Part shown: positions 26,915-34,358 of the stretch, in pieces
Numbering within the stretch: the first letter of the stretch is position 1
Layout of the letters: each line of letters starts with the position of its first letter
NCBI RefSeq assembly: GCF_036173125.1
Contig: NZ_CP108054.1
Coordinates: forward strand, 7,841,001 to 7,905,000
DNA from: Streptomyces sp. NBC_00286
GTDB lineage: Bacteria > Actinomycetota > Actinomycetes > Streptomycetales > Streptomycetaceae
Direction of reading: 5' to 3'
DNA: 64,000 bases
Notes under the pieces: model-generated
The model's input: the letters and a program-made list of their open reading frames with translations, nothing else
Databases searched by the model: none
Told to the model about the DNA's origin: nothing
Program-made: the position numbers and the translations under genes

Positions 26915-29641
26915 GTGGCAGAGACAGCATCGAAGAAGACCGAGAAGACCTCCTCCGGCGGGCGCCCGCGACTGATGCTCATGGACGGGCACTCGTTGGC
27001 GTACCGAGCGTTCTTCGCGCTGCCCGCGGAGAATTTCACGACGGCGACGGGACAGCCGACGAACGCGATCTACGGCTTCGCGTCGATGCTGGCCAACACC
27101 CTGCGCGACGAGGAGCCCACGCACTTCGCGGTGGCGTTCGACGTCTCCCGCAAGACCTGGCGCTCCGAGGAGTTCACGGACTACAAGGCGAACCGTTCCA
27201 AGACCCCGGACGAGTTCAAGGGCCAGGTCGAGCTCATCTGCGAGCTGCTCGACGCCATGCACGCCGAGCGGTTCGCGGTCGAGGGCTTCGAGGCGGACGA
27301 CGTCATCGCCACTCTCGCCACCCAGGCCGAGGCCGAGGGTTTCGAGGTGCTGATCGTCACCGGCGACCGCGACTCCTTCCAGCTGGTTTCCGAGCACACG
27401 ACGGTGCTGTATCCGACGAAGGGCGTTTCGGAGCTGACCCGGTTCACCCCGGAGAAGGTCTTCGAAAAGTACGGGTTGACGCCGGCCCAGTACCCCGACT
27501 TCGCGGCCCTGCGCGGCGACCCGTCCGACAACCTGCCGGGCATCCCCGGTGTCGGCGAGAAGACCGCCGCGAAGTGGATCAACCAGTTCGGTTCGTTCGC
27601 CGAGCTGGTCGAGCGTGTCGAGGAGGTCAAGGGCAAGGCGGGCCAGAACCTCCGCGACCATCTGGAGGCCGTCAAGCTCAACCGCCGGCTCACCGAGCTG
27701 GAGCGGCACATGGAGCTGACCAGGACGGTGACGGACCTGGAGCGCGCCGCGTATGACCGCAAGGCCGTCGCGATGGTCCTGGACACCCTGGAGATCCGTA
27801 ACCCCTCGCTGCGCGAGCGGCTCCTGGCCGTCGACCCCGGAGCCGACGAGGCCGAACCCGCGCCCGCGGTCGCCGAGGGTGTGCCACTGGACGGCGCGGT
27901 GCTCGGCGCGGGCGAGCTCAAGCCATGGCTCGACCAGCACGGCAACGCGGTCCTCGGTGTCGCCACGGTCGACACCTGGTCGCTCGGCACCGGCGCGGTG
28001 GCCGAGGTCGCGCTCGCCGCGGCGGCCGGAGCGGCCGCCTGGTTCGACCCGGCGCAACTGGACGAGGCCGACGAGAACGCGTTCGCGCAGTGGCTCGCCG
28101 ACCCGGCCAAGCCCAAGGTGTTCCACAACGCCAAGGGCGCCATGCGCGTCTTCGCCGACCACGGCTGGACCATCGCCGGCGTCTCCATGGACACCGCGCT
28201 CGCCGCCTACCTCGTCAAGCCCGGACGCCGCTCCTTCGATCTGGACGCCCTCTCCATGGAGTACCTCCACCGGGAGCTGGCGCCCGCCGCCGCGGCCGAC
28301 GGACAGCTCGCCTTCGGCGCCGACGAGGGCGCCGAGGCCGAGGCGCTGATGGTGCAGGCCCGCGCCGTACTCGACCTGGGCGAAGCCTTCGGGGACCGGC
28401 TGAAGGAGGTCGGCGCGGCCGATCTGCTGGGCGACATGGAGCTGCCGACTTCGGCGCTGCTCGCCCGTATGGAGCGGCACGGCATCGCCGCGGACCGCAC
28501 CCACCTCGAAGCCATGGAGCAGTTGTTCGCGGGCGCCGTGCAGCAGGCCATAAAGGAAGCGCACGCGGCAGCCGGGCACGAGTTCAACCTGGGCTCGCCC
28601 AAGCAGCTCCAGGAAGTCCTCTTCGGCGAACTGGCCCTGCCCAAGACCAAGCGCACAAAGACGGGTTACACCACGGACGCGGACGCTTTGGCCTGGCTGG
28701 CCACCCAGACCGACAACGAACTGCCGGTCATCATGCTCCGCCACCGCGAGCAGGCCAAGCTGCGCGTGACCGTCGAAGGCCTCATCAAGTCGATCGCCGC
28801 GGACGGCCGTATCCACACCACGTTCAACCAGACGGTCGCCGCCACGGGCCGCCTCTCCTCCACGGACCCCAACCTCCAGAACATCCCGGTCCGCACCGAC
28901 GAGGGTCGTGCGATCCGCCGCGGCTTCGTCGTCGGCGAAGGCTTCGAGTCGCTCATGACCGCCGACTACAGCCAGATCGAGCTGCGCGTGATGGCCCACC
29001 TCTCCGAGGACGAGGGCCTCATCGAGGCGTTCACCTCGGGCGAGGACCTGCATACCACGGTCGCCTCACAGGTGTTCTCCGTGGAGCGCTCCGCGGTCGA
29101 CGCGGAGATGCGGCGCAAGATCAAGGCGATGTCGTACGGCCTGGCGTACGGCCTGTCGGCCTTCGGCCTGTCCCAGCAGCTGAACATCGACGCGGGGGAG
29201 GCGCGGGTGCTGATGGACACGTACTTCGAGCGCTTCGGCGGCGTACGGGACTATCTGCGCCGGGCCGTGGACGAGGCGCGGGCCACGGGCTACACGGCGA
29301 CGCTGTTCGGGCGCCGCCGCTACCTCCCCGACCTCAACAGCGACAACCGCCAGCGCCGCGAGGCAGCCGAGCGGATGGCCCTGAACGCGCCCATCCAGGG
29401 CACCGCCGCCGACATCGTCAAGATCGCCATGCTGAACGTCGACCGAGCCCTCACCGAAGCGAACCTCAAGTCCCGGATCCTTCTCCAGGTCCACGACGAA
29501 ATCGTCCTGGAGATCGCCCCCGGCGAGCGCGAGCAGACCGAGGCCCTGGTCCGCCACGAAATGGCCAACGCGGTCCACCTCCGGGCCCCACTGGACGTGT
29601 CGGTCGGCTCGGGCGACGACTGGGAGTCGGCGGCGCATTAG
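26915..29641 (+). CDS. polA: DNA polymerase I
   Basis: 908 residues. Fills gaps and removes Okazaki primers in replication and repair. The N-terminal 5'-3' exonuclease (LMLMDGHSLAYRAFFALP, FEADDVIATLA, VTGDRDSFQLV, SDNLPGIPGVGEKTA helix-hairpin-helix) is intact. The central 3'-5' proofreading domain is degenerate: the DxE of Exo I is absent around VLGVATVDTWSLG, and HNAKGAMRVF replaces the usual Asp motif, as in other actinobacteria. Polymerase motifs A (TADYSQIELRV), B (RRKIKAMSYGLAYG) and C (VHDEIVLE) are present. GTG 26915 was chosen by family start position. Divergent from the oxidoreductase gene. Confidence 0.95.
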   Translation: MAETASKKTEKTSSGGRPRLMLMDGHSLAYRAFFALPAENFTTATGQPTNAIYGFASMLANTLRDEEPTHFAVAFDVSRKTWRSEEFTDYKANRSKTPDEFKGQVELICELLDAMHAERFAVEGFEADDVIATLATQAEAEGFEVLIVTGDRDSFQLVSEHTTVLYPTKGVSELTRFTPEKVFEKYGLTPAQYPDFAALRGDPSDNLPGIPGVGEKTAAKWINQFGSFAELVERVEEVKGKAGQNLRDHLEAVKLNRRLTELERHMELTRTVTDLERAAYDRKAVAMVLDTLEIRNPSLRERLLAVDPGADEAEPAPAVAEGVPLDGAVLGAGELKPWLDQHGNAVLGVATVDTWSLGTGAVAEVALAAAAGAAAWFDPAQLDEADENAFAQWLADPAKPKVFHNAKGAMRVFADHGWTIAGVSMDTALAAYLVKPGRRSFDLDALSMEYLHRELAPAAAADGQLAFGADEGAEAEALMVQARAVLDLGEAFGDRLKEVGAADLLGDMELPTSALLARMERHGIAADRTHLEAMEQLFAGAVQQAIKEAHAAAGHEFNLGSPKQLQEVLFGELALPKTKRTKTGYTTDADALAWLATQTDNELPVIMLRHREQAKLRVTVEGLIKSIAADGRIHTTFNQTVAATGRLSSTDPNLQNIPVRTDEGRAIRRGFVVGEGFESLMTADYSQIELRVMAHLSEDEGLIEAFTSGEDLHTTVASQVFSVERSAVDAEMRRKIKAMSYGLAYGLSAFGLSQQLNIDAGEARVLMDTYFERFGGVRDYLRRAVDEARATGYTATLFGRRRYLPDLNSDNRQRREAAERMALNAPIQGTAADIVKIAMLNVDRALTEANLKSRILLQVHDEIVLEIAPGEREQTEALVRHEMANAVHLRAPLDVSVGSGDDWESAAH

Positions 29642-29721
29642 CCTTCGGCGGGCTGGGATTGGGCGACGCAAGGGCTGAGTCGTCGGTGGCCGCGCGCCGC
29701 TGAGGCGCGAACGGTTCGTGT

Positions 29722-29836
29722 CGCGCCCCGTAGGGGCGCGGGCTGTGTCAATTTGCGGCTCCGCCGCGATGGGGGTCCCCCCCCGCTCGAGCGAAGCCGA
29801 GAGGGGGGGAACGACCAGCCACCAACGACCCGCAGC
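29722..29836 (-). repeat. Dispersed intergenic repeat, copy 4, with GC hairpins
   Basis: Same order as the copy after pepN: GCGCCCCGTAGGGGCGCG hairpin, TTTGCGGCTCCGCCGCG hairpin, then a CCCC...GCTCGAGCGAAGCCGAGAG...GGGG hairpin insert, then CGACCAGCCACC and CGACCCGCAGCG. It lies 80 bases after polA and probably ends its transcript. Confidence 0.75.
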
Positions 29837-29945
29837 GTTCGTACCGGCCGCACCCCATTTCCTGCGGAGCGCGCGGCGGAGCGACCGTCACCCGCGTGGC
29901 TCTCCAGCACAAGCCCCGCCCTCCGCGCCCCCTGAGGATGCGGGC

Positions 29946-30176
29946 ATGGGCCCTCACATACGACGGCACTGCCGCACCGCACTCGCGTCCGCGCTGCGCA
30001 CCCCGGTCCCCGCCCTCGCAGCCGACGCCAGCACCGCCCGCATCCCCACCGGCGCAGAGACCCTCGACGCACCCATCCGATGCGCCCACTGCCACTCCTC
30101 CCACGCCCCGGTCACCGTGACAGTGCCCGCAGAAACCGCACCGACCTGCGCGTTCGACGCGAACGCGCAGCAGTAG
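29946..30176 (+). CDS. Possible small protein, 76 residues (doubtful)
   Basis: Open frame of 77 codons ending five bases before the convergent DUF4184 stop. The N-terminus is Arg/Ala-rich (GPHIRRHCRTALASALRTPVPALAADA) and the C-terminus contains CAHCHSSH. Codon third positions are GC-rich. No family recognised, no clear ribosome site. It may be chance in GC-rich DNA. Confidence 0.25.
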   Translation: MGPHIRRHCRTALASALRTPVPALAADASTARIPTGAETLDAPIRCAHCHSSHAPVTVTVPAETAPTCAFDANAQQ

Positions 30177-30181
30177 ACGGC

Positions 30182-31036
30182 TCAGCGAGGAGACGGACGG
30201 CTCGGCTCCGTACGATCCGCTGCCGGGCCAGAAGGAACCGGAGCCGGACGCCACACCCTGACTCCCAAGCCGTACAAGAGCAGTCCGACGGCCAGCCCGG
30301 CCCCCGCCCCGAAGCACACGGTGGGAATCAGCTCCCAGGGCTCCGCGCGCGACCCCCAGTAAGCCCACCACCGAGACGCCCGCTGCACCGCTGCCACCAC
30401 CGCACAGCCACCGATCACCAGCCCGGCGAGCCACCGGTCCCGTACGGACAGCACCGGCACCCCTACGGGTTCCACGGCGGGCCGTCGCCGCAGAGCGAGG
30501 GCCACGAAGACCGCGATCACCACCGCCAGCACGGCCGAACCGCCGTACTGCAGATACCAGTACAGCGGCGAACCCGCCAACTCCCGCCCCAGTACGGGAA
30601 AGACCCGCATCCCCCACCGGTCGAGGTGAGTGAACGCGTCCAGCACGACGTGCGTCAGCGCGCCCAGCAGCGCGGATACGTACCACCACAGCGCACGCGC
30701 CGGCCGGAAGGGCGCACGTGGCGCTCCACATCGCAGCAAAGCCCCCGTACGCCCTTGCCAGCGCGGCGGCAGCAGTGCCACCAGCGGTTCGCGCAGCAGC
30801 AGCCAAACACCCACAAGCATCCAGGCGATGAGGACGTCGATCGTGAACACACCGGTGAAGGAGTGCGTGAACTCGCCGAACTCCATCGCCTCAGGCAGCA
30901 CGCTCGCCACGTAATAGGTCAAGTCGGGCGCGAACGAACCGGCGATGAGCACCGCGGGGACCAGCGGACCGCGACCGCTTCCGTCCATGCGGACGACGGG
31001 CAAGACAGCCGCGGCATGGCTGAGAGTGAACGGCAA
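30182..31036 (-). CDS. DUF4184 family integral membrane protein
   Basis: 284 residues. The opening MPFTLSHAAAVLPV and APDLTYYV are the DUF4184 signature, which resembles the HxxxD pattern of membrane-bound metal-dependent hydrolases of the YdjM/LexA-like group (His7, Asp in SFAPDL, and His/Asp in HVVLDAFTHLDRWG). Seven or so hydrophobic segments follow. The function is unknown; a metal-dependent lipid or envelope hydrolase is an inference from the His/Asp pattern. Convergent with polA's downstream region and divergent from the lytic transglycosylase gene. Confidence 0.85.
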   Translation of the reverse strand: MPFTLSHAAAVLPVVRMDGSGRGPLVPAVLIAGSFAPDLTYYVASVLPEAMEFGEFTHSFTGVFTIDVLIAWMLVGVWLLLREPLVALLPPRWQGRTGALLRCGAPRAPFRPARALWWYVSALLGALTHVVLDAFTHLDRWGMRVFPVLGRELAGSPLYWYLQYGGSAVLAVVIAVFVALALRRRPAVEPVGVPVLSVRDRWLAGLVIGGCAVVAAVQRASRWWAYWGSRAEPWELIPTVCFGAGAGLAVGLLLYGLGVRVWRPAPVPSGPAADRTEPSRPSPR

Positions 31037-31308
31037 CTGGGCTCCCCGTTAACGACGTTGACCGAACCTGACGGTCCTGAACGCTCCCTTGATCGAGGAC
31101 GCCAGTATGCGGGACGAGCACCGCATGCTTCGGGTGCGCGCCGACAGCAGAAAACGGATCCGGCCAACCGGTGAATTTCGGGCACGAACAGGTGTATGCG
31201 CGCCGCAAGTTGTCGTAGGGTCGCCTGAGTTGCCGCGCTGGGGAGCGTGGCCGGCCGGCAGGACAACGCGCGCAGCGCGGACAGTCGACGACGGGAGGGG
31301 TTCACGCG

Positions 31309-33066
31309 ATGGCGGCGCAATTCGGCAGGAGGCTGGCCAAAGGGGCGGTAACGACCGCTGTGGCCGCGGCCGCGGTGGCGGCCCTCTCCGCGTCCCAGGC
31401 CCCGGGCGTGACCGACAACACGCAAGACCGCCAGAACGCCGGTTCGCAGCCCTCGACCGAGGTCAACCCCGAAGAGAGCGCGACCGGTAACTCGCCGTAC
31501 TACACGGACCTCCCCCCGCTCAACAGCCCGACCCCGAGCCCGAGTACGACTCCCGGCGGCGAGGGCCCCATCGGCGAGTCCGAGGCCGGCATACCCGCGA
31601 CCGTCCTCGACGCCTACAAGAAGGCCGAGGCGGCGCTCCGCGAATCCAAGCCCGGCTGCAACCTGCCCTGGCAACTCCTCGCCGCCATCGGCAAGGTCGA
31701 GTCCGGCCAGGCCCGCGGCGGCCGCGTCGATGCCGACGGCACCACGACCGCGCCGATCCTCGGCCCCGTCCTCAACGGCAACGGCTTCGCGAACATCTCC
31801 GACACGGACGGCGGGGAGTTCGACGGGGACACCTCGCACGACCGGGCCGTCGGCCCCATGCAGTTCATCCCCTCCACCTGGGCCTGGTCGGGCCGGGACG
31901 GCAACGGCGACGGCACGAAGGACCCCAACAACATCTACGACGCGGCCCTCGCCGCCGGCCACTACCTCTGCCGGCTGGACCGCGACATGTCCGTCCAGAA
32001 GGAACTGAACCGCGCGATCCTCAGCTACAACCAGTCGACCGAGTACCTGAACCTGGTCCTGACGTGGCTCGAGTACTACCGCAAGGGCACCCACGAGGTG
32101 CCGGACGGCACCGGCGCACTGCCCTCCGACCGCAGCGACGACAACAACAGCGGGGCGGGCCGCAGCCCGTCACCGACCCCTCCGGGCACGTCGAGGCCGT
32201 CGGGCCCCAACTCCACGCCTGAGGGCGGCGATTCCGGCAGCCCCTCGCCCGGCGGCAACGGCTCCAGCACGCCCAAGCCTCCCGGGTCCGGCAGCCCGAC
32301 CCCGCCCAGTTCGCCGCCTCCGAGCTCGCCTCCGGCCTCCCCGTCCACGCCCACGGACACGGTGACCCGCATCGAGAACGCGGGCACCGGAAAGCTCACC
32401 GCGACCGCCGGTGACGCCTTCACGGGGAAGATCGCCGCGCGTACGGAGACCAAGGCCGGCAAGGCCGTGGCGAAGGTCCGGGTCCGCTTCACGATCGTCG
32501 GCAGCACGGACGCCACCTTCAACGGCGGCGAGAGCGTTGCCACCGTCGTCACCAACAGCGCGGGCGTGGCCACCGCGCCCGCGCTCATGGCCGGTGAGGA
32601 GACGGGCCAGTTCACGGTCCGCGCCACCGTGGTCGGCCGCAGCGTGCCCGCCCTGAACTTCGCGGCGACGGTCACCGCCCGCCAGGCCGACGCCCTCGCC
32701 CGCACCAGCGACGACGAGCTGACCTGCGCCCCGGGCGACGAGTTCGCCGAGCAGGTCGAGGTGAAGGCCACGTACAAGGGCGCCGCCGCCGACGGTGTCG
32801 CGGCCACCGCCACGCTCGTCACATCGGCGGACGACGCGACCGTGAACGACGAGGGCCCCTACTTCAAGGACGCCGACGGCGAGGCCGTACGCACCCTGAA
32901 GGGCCTCAAGACGGACGCGAACGGCCTGCTCGAGCTGCCCAAGCTGTTCGCGGACGACACGACCGGCACGTTCTTGCTCCGCATCACCACCACCGGCGGC
33001 GCGACACTGACGGTCGAACTGAAGGTAGCGGCGGCGACGGCCTCGCCGAGTCCTTCCGCTTCGTAG
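31309..33066 (+). CDS. Secreted lytic transglycosylase with Pro/Ser linker and C-terminal beta domains
   Basis: 585 residues. An N-terminal signal or anchor (VTTAVAAAAVAALSASQA, about 12-30) precedes a transglycosylase-like catalytic domain (about 90-265): LPWQLLAAIGKVESGQARGG has the catalytic Glu, and AVGPMQFIPSTW plus LCRLDRDMSVQKELNRAILSYNQ are the MltB-like core. It cleaves peptidoglycan glycan strands to anhydromuropeptides. Residues 275-350 are a Pro/Ser/Gly linker spanning the wall. The last 230 residues form two Ig-like repeats (TGKLTATAGDAFTGKIAARTETKAGKAV...; DELTCAPGDEFAEQVEVKATYKGAA...). A strong terminator follows. Confidence 0.9.
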   Translation: MAAQFGRRLAKGAVTTAVAAAAVAALSASQAPGVTDNTQDRQNAGSQPSTEVNPEESATGNSPYYTDLPPLNSPTPSPSTTPGGEGPIGESEAGIPATVLDAYKKAEAALRESKPGCNLPWQLLAAIGKVESGQARGGRVDADGTTTAPILGPVLNGNGFANISDTDGGEFDGDTSHDRAVGPMQFIPSTWAWSGRDGNGDGTKDPNNIYDAALAAGHYLCRLDRDMSVQKELNRAILSYNQSTEYLNLVLTWLEYYRKGTHEVPDGTGALPSDRSDDNNSGAGRSPSPTPPGTSRPSGPNSTPEGGDSGSPSPGGNGSSTPKPPGSGSPTPPSSPPPSSPPASPSTPTDTVTRIENAGTGKLTATAGDAFTGKIAARTETKAGKAVAKVRVRFTIVGSTDATFNGGESVATVVTNSAGVATAPALMAGEETGQFTVRATVVGRSVPALNFAATVTARQADALARTSDDELTCAPGDEFAEQVEVKATYKGAAADGVAATATLVTSADDATVNDEGPYFKDADGEAVRTLKGLKTDANGLLELPKLFADDTTGTFLLRITTTGGATLTVELKVAAATASPSPSAS

Positions 33067-33077
33067 ACTCCCTGGAT

Positions 33078-33120
33078 CAGCGGCGCCCCTTCCGTCCGGT
33101 CGACGGAAGGGGCGCCGCTG
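33078..33120 (+). terminator. Terminator after the lytic transglycosylase gene
   Basis: CAGCGGCGCCCCTTCCGTC and GACGGAAGGGGCGCCGCTG form a perfect 19-bp stem with a 5-base loop, followed by TCTGTGTGTG. Twelve bases after the stop codon. Confidence 0.9.
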
Positions 33121-33209
33121 TCTGTGTGTGCAACGTGTTCTCATCTCGGCCTGCCGTTGCTACGGTGCCCCAGCCCTGACGCTCCATCAGCTGACTGGGG
33201 AGGCCCCGT

Positions 33210-33344
33210 ATGCGCGCCCTGATCGCCGCCGCGACCGGTCTCGCCGTCGCGCTCGCGCTGGTCCTCACGATCACGGCCATCGGCTCGCCGGCCGGCAAGA
33301 CCTCACCGAAACCGCTGCTGACCACCATCCCCGAGCACCCGTAA
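33210..33344 (+). CDS. 44-residue membrane-anchored small protein
   Basis: A short gene below usual annotation length. ATG 33210 with GGGGAGG just upstream; one hydrophobic segment (ALIAAATGLAVALALVLTITAI, about 3-24), then a basic/Pro tail (GKTSPKPLLTTIPEHP). It ends 21 bases before the DUF3068 start, so it is probably cotranscribed with it. Size and sequence resemble a small protein often annotated in streptomycetes as SPW_0924 family, a match from memory only. It could be a small inner-membrane partner of the DUF3068 protein. Confidence 0.7.
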   Translation: MRALIAAATGLAVALALVLTITAIGSPAGKTSPKPLLTTIPEHP

Positions 33345-33365
33345 CCCCTAGGGAGGGCCGCCCAG

Positions 33366-34358
33366 ATGCGCCGCAAGGCCAGCCTGATCCTCCTCGCCTT
33401 CGCCGTGTTCTGCACGGCGCTGTCCCCGCTGCTGCGCTGGTACGCCTTCCCTCGCCTCGCCAAGATCCCGGCCAACCAGTACCAGGACATGGTCCTGGAG
33501 GCGAAGGACGCGACCCTCCTCGACTACGGGACCATGACGGCCAGGAAAGTCGACAAGGTCAGCATCGTGCAGACCCTCAAGGGCAACGTCGAGGCCTCCG
33601 AGAAGATCGAGAAGACAGCAGGCCGCGATGTCGTCGTCTGGGACGGCCTGTCCTACGTCCAGGGCCCCGACGGCAAGATGGTCTCCAAGATCCCCGAGCG
33701 CTACATCTTCGACGCCCACACCCAGGAACCCGTCCACGCCACCGGCGAGATGGTCGACGGCGACGCCGTCAGGCGCGACGGCATCGAGTTCAAGTGGCCC
33801 TTCCTGACGGAGAAACGGGACTACGAGTACTTCGACGCGCAGGCCCGCGTCACCGCCCCCATCCACTACAAGGGCACGCAGGACTTCCGGGGCGTAAACG
33901 TTTACTACTTCGAGCAGACCATCCCCTGGACCAAAGTGCCCTTCCCCAAGGCCATGCCGGTCAAAGGCATCACTCCGGAGTCGGTCGCCAAGACGGGCAC
34001 CACCCGCTGGTACACCACAGTGCGCAAGTTCTGGGTCGAACCCGCCACCGGAGCGCCCGTCTACGGCGAGGAGATCCACAAGGAGGAACTGCGCGGCGGC
34101 ACGCTCCTGGGGGGCCGCGACAAAGTGACCGCGTTCTCCGGGCACGTCAAAATGCGCGAGGACTACATCGACTCGACGGTCGACCTGGTCAAGTCCCAGC
34201 GCGTACTCATCATGCTGCTGACGTCGTACCTGCCGTGGGGCTTCCTGATCCTGGGCGCCGGGCTGCTGTCGCTGTCCCTGTACCTGGAGGCGCGCAGCCG
34301 ACGCCCCGCGGACCCCGCGCCCACGGAGACGCACGAACCGGAACCCGTCAGCGCCTGA
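33366..34358 (+). CDS. DUF3068 family membrane protein (porin PorA-like)
   Basis: 330 residues. N-terminal membrane helix (ASLILLAFAVFCTALSPLLRWYAF, 6-28), a long extracellular domain (AKIPANQYQDMVLEAKDATLLDYGTMTARKVDKVSIVQTLKG), and a C-terminal helix (VLIMLLTSYLPWGFLILGAGLLSLSLYLEARS, about 285-315). This is the actinobacterial DUF3068 layout; the family has been tied to PorA-like porin-region proteins, but no function is established. Starts 21 bases after the small membrane protein; convergent with hrpB, whose stop overlaps this coding end by 11 bases. Confidence 0.85.
   Translation: MRRKASLILLAFAVFCTALSPLLRWYAFPRLAKIPANQYQDMVLEAKDATLLDYGTMTARKVDKVSIVQTLKGNVEASEKIEKTAGRDVVVWDGLSYVQGPDGKMVSKIPERYIFDAHTQEPVHATGEMVDGDAVRRDGIEFKWPFLTEKRDYEYFDAQARVTAPIHYKGTQDFRGVNVYYFEQTIPWTKVPFPKAMPVKGITPESVAKTGTTRWYTTVRKFWVEPATGAPVYGEEIHKEELRGGTLLGGRDKVTAFSGHVKMREDYIDSTVDLVKSQRVLIMLLTSYLPWGFLILGAGLLSLSLYLEARSRRPADPAPTETHEPEPVSA

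Larger units (their letters stand above)
29642..30181. other. 540-bp gap after polA with dispersed repeat and one weak small ORF
   Basis: The first half holds a dispersed repeat (29722-29836) that includes an inverted C-run/G-run pair (GGGGGTCCCCCCCC followed by GAGAGGGGGGG). The second half holds one 76-codon frame, listed separately with low confidence. Confidence 0.55.

Noticed and set aside
31037..31308. ydaO-type c-di-AMP riboswitch upstream of the lytic transglycosylase
   Set aside because: Cell-wall hydrolase genes in actinomycetes often have it, but the conserved core segments could not be recognised here, nor before the PGRP amidase.
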